Source of the DNA: Sphingobium sp. JS3065
GTDB lineage: Bacteria > Pseudomonadota > Alphaproteobacteria > Sphingomonadales > Sphingomonadaceae
Direction of reading: 5' to 3'
Assembly (NCBI RefSeq): GCF_026427355.1
Contig: NZ_CP102664.1
Location: 558,001-622,000 of the forward strand
Length of the DNA stretch: 64,000 nt
The notes under the pieces were generated by a model. The model was given only the letters and a program-made list of their open reading frames with translations. It made no database searches and was not told where the DNA came from. The position numbers were made by a program, and so were the translations under genes. Numbering within the stretch: the stretch's first letter is position 1; the number at the start of each line of letters is the position of its first letter. Shown in pieces: positions 46,822 through 56,134 of this stretch.

Positions 46822-47640
46822 GTGAGTGCGCCTTTCCGCTTTCCGCGTTTCTTCGTCACCAATCCCAGCCCATGCCCCTATCTGCCGGGCAGGAGCGAGC
46901 GGAAGGTGTTCACCGAACTGAGCGGCGACAATGCGTCGGAACTGAACGACGCCCTTGGCCGCATCGGGTTTCGCCGCAGCCAGAACGTCGCCTATCGCCC
47001 CAGTTGCGCGGATTGTTCCGCCTGCGTGTCGGTGCGCGTCGTCGCGGGCGAGTTCGAACCCAATGCGACTCAGCGCAAATTGCTGCGCAAGAATGAAGAC
47101 CTGGTCATCACCGCCTGCAAGCCCTGGTCGACCGAGGAGCAGTTCGCGCTGCTCCAGCGCTATCTGCGCGCGCGTCATCCCGGCGGCGGAATGACCGAAA
47201 TGGATGAGATGGACTTTGCCGACATGGTCGAACAGACCCCGGTGGAAAGCCATGTCGTCGAGTATCGCGAACCGGGTGAGGATGGCCGCCCCGGAAAACT
47301 GATCGGCGCCTGCCTGACCGACCGGCAGGGCGACGGCCTGTCGATGATCTACAGCTTCTTCGATACGGAGCTGGAGCATCGCAAGGGGCTGGGCAATTTC
47401 ATCATCATGGATCACATCCTGCGCGCCGCGAAGGCCGGGCTGTCCTATGTCTATCTCGGCTATTGGGTCGAGGGGTCGCAGCGTATGCAGTATAAGATCC
47501 GCTACCGCCCGCTCGAACGGCTGAGCCGCAACGGCTGGACCCGTTTCGACCCGGACGAGCAGGCGCACGCCGTTCGGGAAGTGGAAAGCCGCGACGAGCC
47601 GGCATTGCCGCGAGAATTGGCCGCGATCTTCCGCAAATAA
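46822..47640 (+). CDS. bpt: Aspartate/glutamate leucyltransferase (Bpt)
   Basis: A 272-residue enzyme that attaches leucine from Leu-tRNA to N-terminal Asp or Glu, marking proteins for ClpAP through the N-degron pathway. It starts GTG after GGGGGAGATG. ATE1-family features are [39 protein letters not shown] (Cys cluster), and FLRAKHP-like [10 protein letters not shown]. The C-terminal half has [26 protein letters not shown] and [20 protein letters not shown], typical of Bpt. Confidence 0.95.
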   Translation: MSAPFRFPRFFVTNPSPCPYLPGRSERKVFTELSGDNASELNDALGRIGFRRSQNVAYRPSCADCSACVSVRVVAGEFEPNATQRKLLRKNEDLVITACKPWSTEEQFALLQRYLRARHPGGGMTEMDEMDFADMVEQTPVESHVVEYREPGEDGRPGKLIGACLTDRQGDGLSMIYSFFDTELEHRKGLGNFIIMDHILRAAKAGLSYVYLGYWVEGSQRMQYKIRYRPLERLSRNGWTRFDPDEQAHAVREVESRDEPALPRELAAIFRK

Positions 47641-47795
47641 GGCCGCCGGCGCGGGCCGGAGCGCGCAGCCCGGCCGCCGGAAATCCTTTCCACCGTTACG
47701 GATTTTTACCGCTAGGGAGTTGGAAAGCTTATTTAACTTTTTCCATTACCACATCCTGATGAATTACAGAATTGGCGGTGAACCAAGGCTGACGC

Positions 47796-50315
47796 ATGGA
47801 CCGTTTTGCTGATCGTAGATTTCAGGAACTGGGTACCGAACTGGCTCAGGACGGGCTGGATTGGGACACTTTTCACTATCGCAATGAATTGCTCTTTTCG
47901 CCGGTATTCCAGCGCGTCTCGCCACCACTGATTCGCTGGATCGCGGATTCGCGCGGTCGCATCCTGTCGCGAGAGATCGCTTCCGACCTGTTCGCGCGCC
48001 ATTTTTCCTCCGACATGATGGGAAATGGCTGGCGCGCCATGCTGGACCGCCACGACTGCAAGGCCTTGGCCGACGCGGCGAAGCATTCCCGCCCCGGTCC
48101 GATCCCCGTCCGGATGCGCACCCTGTCGGGGGAGACGAGATCGGGGATCGTGCGCATGACGCTGGTCGCGGAACCGGACGAGCAGCCGCTCTGGTACGGC
48201 ACAGTCGAAGATATTGACGAGCGCTATGACCGGGATCGTCGGGCATTGGCCGATGCGCTGGCGGAAAGCCGACAACATTATCGCTGGTCGGTGGAACTCA
48301 GTCCCCAAGTGCCCTGGACGGCGGCCCCTGACGGCGCGGTTGAGGAAATCGGGCCGCGTTGGCGGGATTTGACCGGCATGGACCCGGATCAGGCGCAAGG
48401 CACAGGGTGGATCGATTCGCTTCATCCCGACGATGTCGACCGGACGATGGCGGTCTGGATGGAAAAGGTCCGAACGGGCGATCCGGTGGATGTGGACTAC
48501 CGGCTGCGCCTAGCCGACGGCGGCTATCGCTGGATGCGGTCGCGGGCGTCGGCGCGGCGCGATGCGAAGGGCCGGATCGTGCGCTGGTACGGCACGCTGG
48601 AGGATATTCACGCGCAGAAGCTGGCGCAGCGCGAACTTGCCGATAGCGAGGAACGCTTCCGCCTGGCCGTGCAGTCGGCGCGTCTGGGCATCTGGGATTT
48701 CGACGCAATGGCGGGCACGCGGACATGGTCGCCGGAATTCCGGTCGATGCTGGGATTGTCCGATACCGAACCGGCGACGAGCGAACTGGCGCTGAAGCTG
48801 GTGCATCCGGACGACCGTGCCCGCCTGGCCGCAATGCTGGACGCCGTGGCGAATGAGCGCATGCCGCCGCATTTCGAAGCGACCCTCAGGATATACCGGG
48901 CCGATACCGGCGCCCTGCGCTGGATCAAGAGCGTCGGATGGCGCAGTTTTTCGGATTCGGGTCGGCCGCTGCGCGTCATCGTCACCTTCCAGGACGTCAC
49001 CGAGGAAAGGGATAGCGAGGAACGCATCCGCTGGGCCGCGACGCATGATCCGATGACCCGCATGCCCAACCGGGCGCTGTGGCAGGCGACGCTGGAGGAA
49101 ATGACCGAGCGGGCGCGCAGTCGCGGAGAGAGCTTCGGCCTGATCCTGGTCGACATAGACGATCTGAAGCGGACCAACGACATGCTGGGCCATGATGCGG
49201 GCGATGCGCTCCTTTGCGGCTTTGCGCAGCGTTTTGCCTCCTGCGCGCCGGCCGACGCCATGATCGGGCGGCTGGGAGGTGACGAGTTCGGCATGATCGC
49301 GCCTTCACTCGCCAGCAGCACGGCGCTTTCGGACTGGAGCGCCGAACTGCTGGGCGGTGTGCGGGCGCCCTATGTCCATAATGGCCGTTCGCTCGACTAT
49401 GGCATCAGCATGGGTGGCGCGGTCTTCGGCGAACATGGGGAGGACGCGACCGAATTGCTGAAGGCGGCGGACTTGGCGCTTTACGCATCCAAATCGTCGG
49501 GACGGGGCCGCCTGACGCTGTTCCAGTCGCAATTGCGCGCAGAGGCGCAGCAGCGCAGTTCGATGATCCATATGGCGCGGCAGGCGATCGCGGAGGATCT
49601 GGTGGTGCCCTATTATCAGCCGAAGTCCGATATGAAGACGGGCCGGATATTGGGCTATGAAGCGCTGCTTCGCTGGCAGCATCCGCGCACCGGCGTACAT
49701 GCGCCCGACAGCATCGCCGCGGCGTTCGATAATGCGGAAATCGCCGTCGAACTGACGGAAAAGATGCTGGCGAAGGTCGTTCGCGACGTCGATCGCTGGT
49801 TGCGGTCGGGCTATGATCCGGGCCGTGTCGCCATCAACGCTTCGGCCGCCGACTTCATGCAGCATGATTTTGCCGACCATGTCCTTGCGCATCTCGCGCG
49901 CTGCGCCGTTCCGCCACAGCGGTTCGAGATCGAGGTGACGGAGACGGTGTTCCTCGGCCGCGGCGCCGAACAGGTGGAGCGGGCGCTGCACCGCCTGTCG
50001 GCGGCGGGCGTGCGGATCGCGCTGGACGATTTCGGCACCGGCTACGCATCGCTCAGCCATTTGAAGCAATATCCCGTCGACGTGCTGAAGATCGACCGCA
50101 GTTTCATCCGCAATATCGAACGGGATGCCGGGGACGCCGTCATCGTCGACGCCATCGTGAATCTGGGCAGCAGCCTGGGCATGGAGGTGGTCGCGGAAGG
50201 CGTGGAGACGGCCGGGCAGGTCGAACTGCTGATCGCGCGCGGTTGCACCATCGGCCAGGGCTATCTGATGGGCCGGCCCCGGCCCTGGGCGGCGGTGCGG
50301 TCGCAGGCGGCTTAG
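47796..50315 (+). CDS. PAS-GGDEF-EAL cyclic di-GMP enzyme
   Basis: An 839-residue cytoplasmic protein with no clear membrane helix. After an N-terminal segment (1-155, possibly another degenerate PAS) come two PAS_3-type domains (about 160-280 and 285-410; each ends RMxSxAxxRxDxxGxI- or GALRWIKSVGW-like). The GGDEF motif at residues 494-498 is intact, and the EAL domain keeps E622-A-L, EVTETVF and DDFGTGYASL (about 744). Both synthesis and hydrolysis of cyclic di-GMP are therefore possible. An I-site RXXD five residues before GGDEF was not seen. It could couple a sensed signal to EPS production, but no link is shown. Confidence 0.94.
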   Translation: MDRFADRRFQELGTELAQDGLDWDTFHYRNELLFSPVFQRVSPPLIRWIADSRGRILSREIASDLFARHFSSDMMGNGWRAMLDRHDCKALADAAKHSRPGPIPVRMRTLSGETRSGIVRMTLVAEPDEQPLWYGTVEDIDERYDRDRRALADALAESRQHYRWSVELSPQVPWTAAPDGAVEEIGPRWRDLTGMDPDQAQGTGWIDSLHPDDVDRTMAVWMEKVRTGDPVDVDYRLRLADGGYRWMRSRASARRDAKGRIVRWYGTLEDIHAQKLAQRELADSEERFRLAVQSARLGIWDFDAMAGTRTWSPEFRSMLGLSDTEPATSELALKLVHPDDRARLAAMLDAVANERMPPHFEATLRIYRADTGALRWIKSVGWRSFSDSGRPLRVIVTFQDVTEERDSEERIRWAATHDPMTRMPNRALWQATLEEMTERARSRGESFGLILVDIDDLKRTNDMLGHDAGDALLCGFAQRFASCAPADAMIGRLGGDEFGMIAPSLASSTALSDWSAELLGGVRAPYVHNGRSLDYGISMGGAVFGEHGEDATELLKAADLALYASKSSGRGRLTLFQSQLRAEAQQRSSMIHMARQAIAEDLVVPYYQPKSDMKTGRILGYEALLRWQHPRTGVHAPDSIAAAFDNAEIAVELTEKMLAKVVRDVDRWLRSGYDPGRVAINASAADFMQHDFADHVLAHLARCAVPPQRFEIEVTETVFLGRGAEQVERALHRLSAAGVRIALDDFGTGYASLSHLKQYPVDVLKIDRSFIRNIERDAGDAVIVDAIVNLGSSLGMEVVAEGVETAGQVELLIARGCTIGQGYLMGRPRPWAAVRSQAA

Positions 50316-50785
50316 CGCGACTTCCTCTTTCGCGCAGGCACTTCGGTTACATAGGTCCGGGTGGTGGTGACGGCGGGTTGGATCACGACGGTCGTCGTGG
50401 TGGCGCCGGGATAATAATAGCCGTCCGATACGAAGCCGGGAGCCTGCGTCGTCGTGACCACGGGTTCTCCCGGACCGGAAGTGCGGACCGTCGGGCGCGG
50501 CGCAGCGGCATAGGGCGGCGGGTCGAAATCGACGCCCGGACCGCCGCTCACATGCCCTTCGAAGCGGCCCTCATAATCGCCGCTATAGGTTTTCCCGTCC
50601 TTGTCGCGCCAGGTGCCGCTCCAGCGGCCTTCATAGCCGTGCGAAGGCGCGGACGGCCGGTCCGGCGTGGTGACTTCGTCATCATAGCGAAGGCCGGGCG
50701 ACCCGCCCTGACCCTTTGCCAGAACGGGCGTCGCCATCCCCATCGTCAGGCTGGCGCCCACCAGGATGATGTTCCGGATATGCAT
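50312..50785 (-). CDS. Exported hypothetical protein, Thr/Tyr-rich
   Basis: A 157-residue protein with signal peptide MHIRNIILVGASLTMGMATPVLA. The mature part has a W/Y-rich segment (YEGRWSGTWRDKDG, YSGDYEGRFEGH) resembling two MORN-like or beta-hairpin units, then low-complexity Pro/Thr stretches (ATTTTVVIQPAVTTTRTYV) and a basic tail PARKRKSR. Its stop overlaps the stop of the convergent GGDEF-EAL gene. I do not recognise the family; a cell-envelope protein is likely. Confidence 0.7.
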   Translation of the reverse strand: MHIRNIILVGASLTMGMATPVLAKGQGGSPGLRYDDEVTTPDRPSAPSHGYEGRWSGTWRDKDGKTYSGDYEGRFEGHVSGGPGVDFDPPPYAAAPRPTVRTSGPGEPVVTTTQAPGFVSDGYYYPGATTTTVVIQPAVTTTRTYVTEVPARKRKSR

Positions 50786-50895
50786 GCTAGAACCCCTGTT
50801 TCGGCTGTTTTGTTAAGGGCTTGTTTAGCATGATGGAGCACGGCGATCCACGCATCGGCGGTTGCGATGCTGTCTCGAAACGGGGCACGGCATGT

Positions 50896-51381
50896 TCAGC
50901 CCAGCCGCGATCCGATGCGGGCGATCAGCGCCTCCAGTCCCGTCCTGTCAGCATCGTCGAACCGCGCGCGGGTTGGGCTGTCGAGGTCGAGTACCGCCAC
51001 AATCCGGCCGTCCACGATCACCGGCACGACGATCTCCGAAGCGCTGGCCGCGTCGCAAGCGATATGGCCCGGAAAGGCGTGGACATCCTCGACCAGTTGC
51101 GTCTCGCTGCTGGCGGCCGCCGCGCCGCACACGCCCTTGCCCAGCGGAATGCGGATGCAGGCCGTCTTGCCCTGAAAGGGGCCGAGCACCAGTTCATCCC
51201 CGATCATCCGGTAAAAGCCCGCCCAGTTGAGGTCCGGCAGAAACTGCCAGATGAGCGCAGAGACATTGGCCATATTGGCGACGCCATCGGGTTCGCCCGC
51301 CGTCAGCGCATCAGCGGCGGAGAGCAGGTCGTCATAGAGCGTGGCCTTGTCGGCGTCGGCCGGGGGAGCGAAATCGAACAT
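50896..51381 (-). CDS. msrC: Free methionine-R-sulfoxide reductase (GAF-domain)
   Basis: A 161-residue GAF-fold enzyme that reduces free methionine-R-sulfoxide. The start at 51381 (MFDFAPPADAD) fits the family length. The three Cys of the family are present as Cys75, Cys85 and Cys109 (in ACIRIPLGKGVCGAA and HIACDA), with the same 10- and 24-residue spacings as in Escherichia coli fRMsr. WAGFYRM and SEIVVPVIVDGRIVAVLDLDSP are GAF signatures. It likely takes part in oxidative-stress repair. Confidence 0.93.
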   Translation of the reverse strand: MFDFAPPADADKATLYDDLLSAADALTAGEPDGVANMANVSALIWQFLPDLNWAGFYRMIGDELVLGPFQGKTACIRIPLGKGVCGAAAASSETQLVEDVHAFPGHIACDAASASEIVVPVIVDGRIVAVLDLDSPTRARFDDADRTGLEALIARIGSRLG

Positions 51382-51433
51382 GGCGGGGATATAGGGGATG
51401 CCGGGCGTGTCGGCCAGTGCCGCCCATATTCCC

Positions 51434-51859
51434 TTAATCGAACCGAACCTTGCCGCGCCCGGCCTTGACCGAACTGCGCGCCTTCTTCGCATCGACGCGG
51501 CGGGCCTTGGCGGCCTTGCCGGGCTTGGTCGCCTTGCGCGCCTTGGGCACGACGGTCGCCTCGCGGATCAGCGCGACCAGCCGTTCCACCACTTCCTGCC
51601 GGTTCAAAAGTTGCGACCGGGATCCTTCGGAACGCAGGATCAGCACGCCTTCCGCCGTCATCCGTCGCCCGGCGATCATCGCCAGCCGGTGCTTCACCGC
51701 TTCGGGCAGCGAAGGGCTGTTCGCCACGTCGAAGCGCAATTGCACGGCGCTGTCGGTGGTGTTGACATGTTGGCCCCCCGCGCCGGTCGAGCGGACGAAA
51801 GTCTCCGAAAGCTCGTCAGTGTCGATGGCGATCGACCGGGTGACGGGAATAAGGGCCAA
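51434..51859 (-). CDS. arfB: Alternative ribosome-rescue factor ArfB (YaeJ-like)
   Basis: A 141-residue codon-independent peptidyl-tRNA hydrolase for stalled ribosomes. The GGQ motif is at residues 28-30 in STGAGGQHVNTTDSAVQLRF, followed by the RF-1-like domain, and the tail is rich in Lys/Arg (RKATKPGKAAKARRVDAKKARS), which in ArfB enters the mRNA channel. It is too short for a stop-codon-reading release factor. It lies three bases after the pseudouridine synthase stop, same strand. Confidence 0.93.
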   Translation of the reverse strand: MALIPVTRSIAIDTDELSETFVRSTGAGGQHVNTTDSAVQLRFDVANSPSLPEAVKHRLAMIAGRRMTAEGVLILRSEGSRSQLLNRQEVVERLVALIREATVVPKARKATKPGKAAKARRVDAKKARSSVKAGRGKVRFD

Positions 51860-51862
51860 GCG

Positions 51863-52606
51863 CTATAGCCCCGCCTGTTCGAGCAGTTCCTGCCCGAAGC
51901 CTGCCGCCGCGAAGGTTTCCGGCAGGGGCGCCGTCGCTTCCGCAGGCGCTTTCTCGCCGCGCGGGATGCTGAGGAAGCGGCTGTGGAGCAGCATCGGGCC
52001 GCTGCCTGTGCCATAGACCGGATCGCCGGCGATGCCGAAGCCCAGGCCATGCAGCGCATGGGTGCGAATCTGATGGGTCCGCCCGGTGCGGGGGGTGAAG
52101 ACGATCACCGACCGGCCGTCCTTCTCCGCGATCTTGCGCCATTCGGTGACCGCCGCCTTGCCCGCCTTGGCCGGGATCATGCGCCAGCCCTGCGCCTGTG
52201 TGCTGATCTTCTTGAGCGCCAGATCGATCATGCCGCTATCCTCCGCCGGGACGCCGTCGACCACCGCGACATAGCGCTTGGCGACGGTACCCGCTTCGAA
52301 GGCGGCGGCGAAGCGCTTGTGCGCCTTGGGATTGCGGGCCAGCAGCAGGCAGCCGCTGGTGTCCCGGTCCAGCCGGTGCACCGGCAATGGCCAACGCTGA
52401 AAGCCGAAGGTCAGAGAGGAAAGATGGTTTTCCAGGGAAAGCGATCCGTCACGCGGTGCGTCGACCGGCAGGCCGGCGGGCTTGTCGAGGATGATGGCCT
52501 CGCCATCGATGAACAGGACTCGATCGTGAAGCAGGGACAAAGGCGTTTCCGTAAATGAGGGGAGCGATTGACGCGCGTGCGGCTTCCTATAGGGCGTGGA
52601 GGTCAT
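51863..52606 (-). CDS. RluA-family pseudouridine synthase
   Basis: A pseudouridine synthase of about 247 residues if it begins at 52606. The catalytic Asp is in HRLDRDTSG; LDKPAGLPVDAP, RYVAVVDGVP and GRTHQIRTHALHGLGFGIAGDPVYG are family motifs. There is no S4 domain. The start is uncertain: no ribosome binding site stands before 52606, and a TTG around 52540 preceded by ACGGAAAC is an alternative. If 52606 is right, its ATG and the ATG of the divergent acyltransferase share the same CATG. The target rRNA or tRNA site cannot be named. Confidence 0.88.
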   Translation of the reverse strand: MTSTPYRKPHARQSLPSFTETPLSLLHDRVLFIDGEAIILDKPAGLPVDAPRDGSLSLENHLSSLTFGFQRWPLPVHRLDRDTSGCLLLARNPKAHKRFAAAFEAGTVAKRYVAVVDGVPAEDSGMIDLALKKISTQAQGWRMIPAKAGKAAVTEWRKIAEKDGRSVIVFTPRTGRTHQIRTHALHGLGFGIAGDPVYGTGSGPMLLHSRFLSIPRGEKAPAEATAPLPETFAAAGFGQELLEQAGL

Positions 52607-53567
52607 GGAGAATAGGGGGCATGAAGGGCATCCGCCGGGCGGAGGCAGGCTGGAATGGATCGATGTCGCGCGCGGCGTCGGCATCGTCGCCGTGGTCGTC
52701 GGCCATGTGTGGACGCGCGGGGGGCTGCGCGATGCGATGTACAGTTTCCATATGCCGCTGTTCTTCCTGTTGTCGGGCCTGCTGTCGCGCCCGCAGCCGG
52801 TGGCGCGCTTCGCATGGCGGCAATGGGCGTCGCAGATGCGGCCCTATGCGGCTTTCCTGATCCTTCTGATCGTGGCCGACCAGATCATCGAGACGATGAA
52901 GGGCGGACGGCCAATCTTTCACGACTGGCCGCATGATCTGTTGCCGATCCTGCTGGGCGGCTCCTGGCTGCGGGGGCCGTTCACCATCTTCTGGTTCGTG
53001 CCCTGCCTGATGATGGCGCGGATAGTGTTCAATATGGGGCTGGCGCGCTGGCCCCATCCGTTCGACCGGCACTGGGCGTGGGTGATGTTGCCTTGCCTGG
53101 CGGCCGCTTATGCGGTGGGCCAGTTCACCAGCCTGTCGCCCCTGGGCGTGCTTAGCGTGCCGATGGCGCTGGTTCTGCTCTGGGTCGGCGCAGCCTGGCA
53201 GCTTGCGGCCTGGCGAAGCTGGATGGTCGCGCCACTTGTCCTGCTGTCGCTGGCGGGATTGATGGCCTTGCTGCCGACGCTCAATATGAAGGCGGCGGAT
53301 TATGGCTGGCCGTTGCTCTCCATCGGATCGGCGGTCGCGACCAGCTTCCTGCTGTTCCGCCTGTCGGTAAGGATCGCGCCGTTCAGCGGTTGGATCGCGG
53401 CGATCGGTCGCGCCTCACTGGTCATCATGTACCTGCATGTCGCGGTGATCCATTATCTGTCGCCTTATCTGGGCAAGCCATGGTTGCTGATGACGGCGCT
53501 GCTGGCGCCGCTTGCGGCCTATCATCTGATCCGGTCCGCGCCGGTGGCGCGGCGGATTTTCCTTTAA
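52605..53567 (+). CDS. Membrane acyltransferase family 3 protein
   Basis: A 320-residue polytopic protein of the acyltransferase-3 (OatA/NodX) family. It has RLEWIDVARGVGIVAVVVGHV with the catalytic His and FHMPLFFLLSGLL, then about nine further helices. Such proteins O-acetylate or succinylate polysaccharides and lipids; EPS from the 19-43 kb locus is a possible but unproven substrate. GGAGG lies three bases before the ATG at 52605; GTG at 52596 is an alternative. Confidence 0.88.
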   Translation: MENRGHEGHPPGGGRLEWIDVARGVGIVAVVVGHVWTRGGLRDAMYSFHMPLFFLLSGLLSRPQPVARFAWRQWASQMRPYAAFLILLIVADQIIETMKGGRPIFHDWPHDLLPILLGGSWLRGPFTIFWFVPCLMMARIVFNMGLARWPHPFDRHWAWVMLPCLAAAYAVGQFTSLSPLGVLSVPMALVLLWVGAAWQLAAWRSWMVAPLVLLSLAGLMALLPTLNMKAADYGWPLLSIGSAVATSFLLFRLSVRIAPFSGWIAAIGRASLVIMYLHVAVIHYLSPYLGKPWLLMTALLAPLAAYHLIRSAPVARRIFL

Positions 53568-53586
53568 CGCTGCCCGGCTGCTGCCT

Positions 53587-54999
53587 TCAGCCGACCATAT
53601 CCTCCAGTTCGCGTCCCTTCGTCTCACGCACCAGCGCCCGGACGAAGAAATAGGAAATGGCGGCGAAAAGCGCATAGCCGGTATAGGTGATCGCCAGCCC
53701 CGGCGACACCGCCAGCGCGGGAAAGCTGACGGAGATCGCCGCATTGGCGATCCACTGCGCAAATCCCGCCACGGCAAGGGCCGATCCGCGTATCTGGTTC
53801 GGGAACATCTCGCCCAGCATCACCCACATGATCGGCCCCCAACTCATGTTGAAGAAGATCACGTAGAGATTGGCCGCGACCAGCGCGATCACGCCATTAT
53901 GGCCAGGCAGCGTCACCGTACCGTCGCCCCCCGTGATCGCGGTGGAAAAGGCATAGGCGACCGTCGCCAGCGTCACCGCCATGCCCGCCGACCCGGCCAG
54001 CAACAACGGCTTGCGCCCGATCCGGTCGACCAGCGCGATGGTGGTCAGGCATGCGCCGATCGACAGCACGCCCGACAGGATGTTGGTCTGCAACGCATGA
54101 TCTTCGGAAAAGCCGACCGCTTCCCACAATGTCGCGCCATAATAGAAGACGACGTTGATGCCGACGAACTGCTGGAACACGGCCAGGCCGATGCCGGTCC
54201 AGACGATGGGGCGCACCTTGCCGCTCGTCCGGTCGATCAGGTCGCCCAGCTTCGGCCGGTGATGGTCGGTGGCCAGGCTGGCGCGAATCTCCGCCACCTT
54301 GCGGGTCGCCGTTTCCACCCCGAACAGCCGGGTCAGCACGGCATGGGCGCGCTCATCCTGCCCGCGCGCCACCAGATAGCGGGGGCTTTCCGGGATCGCC
54401 AGCAGCGCCAGGAAGTAGATTGCCGCCGGAATGGCCTGCAACCAGAACATCCAGCGCCAGGCCGGAAAGCCCAGCCACAGTTCCGCCGTCGACCCGCCCG
54501 CATGCCGCGCCAGCACGAAATTCGCGACGAACGCGCCGGTCAGGCCGGAAATGATCATGACCTGCTGGACGCTCGACAACCGCCCGCGCACCGCCGCTGG
54601 CGTCACTTCGGAGATATAGACAGGCGAAATGACGCTCGCCGCGCCCACGCCAAGCCCGCCGATGATGCGGGCAATGATGAATATGGCGGAGGATCCCGCC
54701 GCACCCGCCATCAGCGCGCTGCCCAGGAACAGCACCGCCGCCAGCATCATCACGCCGCGCCGCCCGATCAGGTCGGCCAGACGCCCGGCGATGAACGCGC
54801 CGATGGACGACCCAACCAGGATCGCGCCCACATTGACCCCGATGCCCAGCTTGCCCAGGTCGAAGGCCGCCTCCAGCCCCTTTTGCGTGCCGTTTATAAC
54901 ACCGCTGTCATAACCGAACATGAATCCGCCTATGGTCGCCACGGCGACGATCGCCGCGATAAAGGCCATGTTGACCCGCTCGGCGTTCCCTTCGGACAT
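53587..54999 (-). CDS. Sugar porter (MFS family)
   Basis: A 470-residue 12-helix transporter. The sugar-porter signatures are GGFMFGYDSGVINGTQ (helix 1), GRLADLIGRRG (loop 2-3), PVYISEVTPAAVRGRL, PESPRYLVARGQ (helix 6 end), QQFVGINVVFYYG (helix 7) and VRETKGRELEDM at the C terminus. The substrate is a hexose or pentose; proton symport is usual. The ATG at 54999 follows AGAGGATC, so the longer frame to 55017 is not used. Confidence 0.93.
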   Translation of the reverse strand: MSEGNAERVNMAFIAAIVAVATIGGFMFGYDSGVINGTQKGLEAAFDLGKLGIGVNVGAILVGSSIGAFIAGRLADLIGRRGVMMLAAVLFLGSALMAGAAGSSAIFIIARIIGGLGVGAASVISPVYISEVTPAAVRGRLSSVQQVMIISGLTGAFVANFVLARHAGGSTAELWLGFPAWRWMFWLQAIPAAIYFLALLAIPESPRYLVARGQDERAHAVLTRLFGVETATRKVAEIRASLATDHHRPKLGDLIDRTSGKVRPIVWTGIGLAVFQQFVGINVVFYYGATLWEAVGFSEDHALQTNILSGVLSIGACLTTIALVDRIGRKPLLLAGSAGMAVTLATVAYAFSTAITGGDGTVTLPGHNGVIALVAANLYVIFFNMSWGPIMWVMLGEMFPNQIRGSALAVAGFAQWIANAAISVSFPALAVSPGLAITYTGYALFAAISYFFVRALVRETKGRELEDMVG

Positions 55000-55220
55000 G
55001 ATTGATCCTCTCTGCATCCTGTATAGCCGTGATATGGCCGGGCCTGTCCGGGCGCGGCGGGGTCGGAGGCGAAAACCGCCCGTCCTTGGGTGCTACGCAA
55101 CTTGCTTGTCGGTCAAGCCCTTAAGTGCCGCCGCGCATGGGCGATGGATCATGTCGGCCCAATATTTTCGCCGCATCCGCCTTTTCTGTGCTTATGCTTT
55201 GTTGCATATCGGGAATCACC

Positions 55221-55406
55221 ATGACGAAGCCGACCGAAGACGCGCCCGAGAGCGCCGCCGCCCCTGCCTCCACCACGGACAAGACCGACATGGCCGCCGC
55301 CGCGCGCAAATCGGCGAGCAAGGCCGTCTGGATGGGGACTGCCGTCGGCATCGGCTCCGCCGCCATCGTCGCGGCGCTGCTCTACGCGAACAAGAAGCGC
55401 GGCTGA
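55221..55406 (+). CDS. Small single-helix membrane protein
   Basis: A 61-residue protein, MTKPTEDAPESAAAP followed by an Ala/Ser/Lys helix and one membrane segment (AVWMGTAVGIGSAAIVAALLYA), then a positive NKKRG tail. TCGGGAATCACC precedes the start. The topology suggests an inner-membrane protein with the acidic N-terminus on one face. No family recognised. Confidence 0.6.
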   Translation: MTKPTEDAPESAAAPASTTDKTDMAAAARKSASKAVWMGTAVGIGSAAIVAALLYANKKRG

Positions 55407-55515
55407 CCTTCCGCGCCGCGCAAAAAAGGAGGCGGCATGGCCTTCGCTCCATGCCGCCTCACGATGCGACCCATTTAGGGTTCCAATCCCCGCCTCGCGA
55501 CGGGAATTCCGTATT

Positions 55516-55878
55516 TTATCCCGCGCCGCCACTCAGATAGGCGATCAATTCGGGCTTGCTTATGGTGGCGCTCTTGTCCGCATCGGCCGTGACGAAAGCG
55601 CCATCGGCCCAGGCCGTCACCTCGGCCGGCGCCAGACTATTCCCCGTGGCCTTCATTTCCTGATCCTTCAGCGCCACCATCCAGCGCGAGAACTCAGCCT
55701 TGTCGAGTTGGCCGTCATGATTCTGGTCATAGGCCGGAAATTCGGTGTCCACGATCGAGGATACCGCGTTGCCGGGCGCGGCGGGCTGGGCCGGATTGTC
55801 CTGGGGCGCGGCACCGGCCTGCGCCGACGCCGGCGTCGCAACGAAGATGGCTGTCATCAAAAGACAGGCGCGGATCAT
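55516..55878 (-). CDS. Exported EF-hand protein
   Basis: A 120-residue protein with signal peptide MIRACLLMTAIFVATPASA and two EF-hand loops, DQNHDGQLDKAE and DADKSATISKPE; both keep Asp at positions 1 and 3 and an acidic residue at 12. It is probably a periplasmic calcium-binding protein. TCTGGAGAATGCC precedes the ATG at 55878, so the longer frame to 55920 is not preferred. Confidence 0.85.
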   Translation of the reverse strand: MIRACLLMTAIFVATPASAQAGAAPQDNPAQPAAPGNAVSSIVDTEFPAYDQNHDGQLDKAEFSRWMVALKDQEMKATGNSLAPAEVTAWADGAFVTADADKSATISKPELIAYLSGGAG

Positions 55879-56134
55879 GGCATTCTCCAGAATGGACCGT
55901 CCGATTTTCACCTGCGACAATAGCCAAATAAAACATCGAGTTCCCGACTATTTGTTTGCCCGGCTCCATTCACCTCCCGATTCGGCTCGTTTCGGCGTCC
56001 GGTGCTGCGATTAATGAGACGAAACATCGGAGAGCGGCCCGATATCATCCCCCTTGGCCGCTCGATTTGCCCCCGAAAGGCGGTGCTGCTAGGCGGCGCA
56101 GCGACTTTCAACTCATGCATGCAGGATTCGCCCG

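Noticed and set aside
47641..47690. GC-rich dyad after the leucyltransferase gene as a terminator
   Set aside because: The stem is broken by bulges and has no T-run, so it was not annotated.
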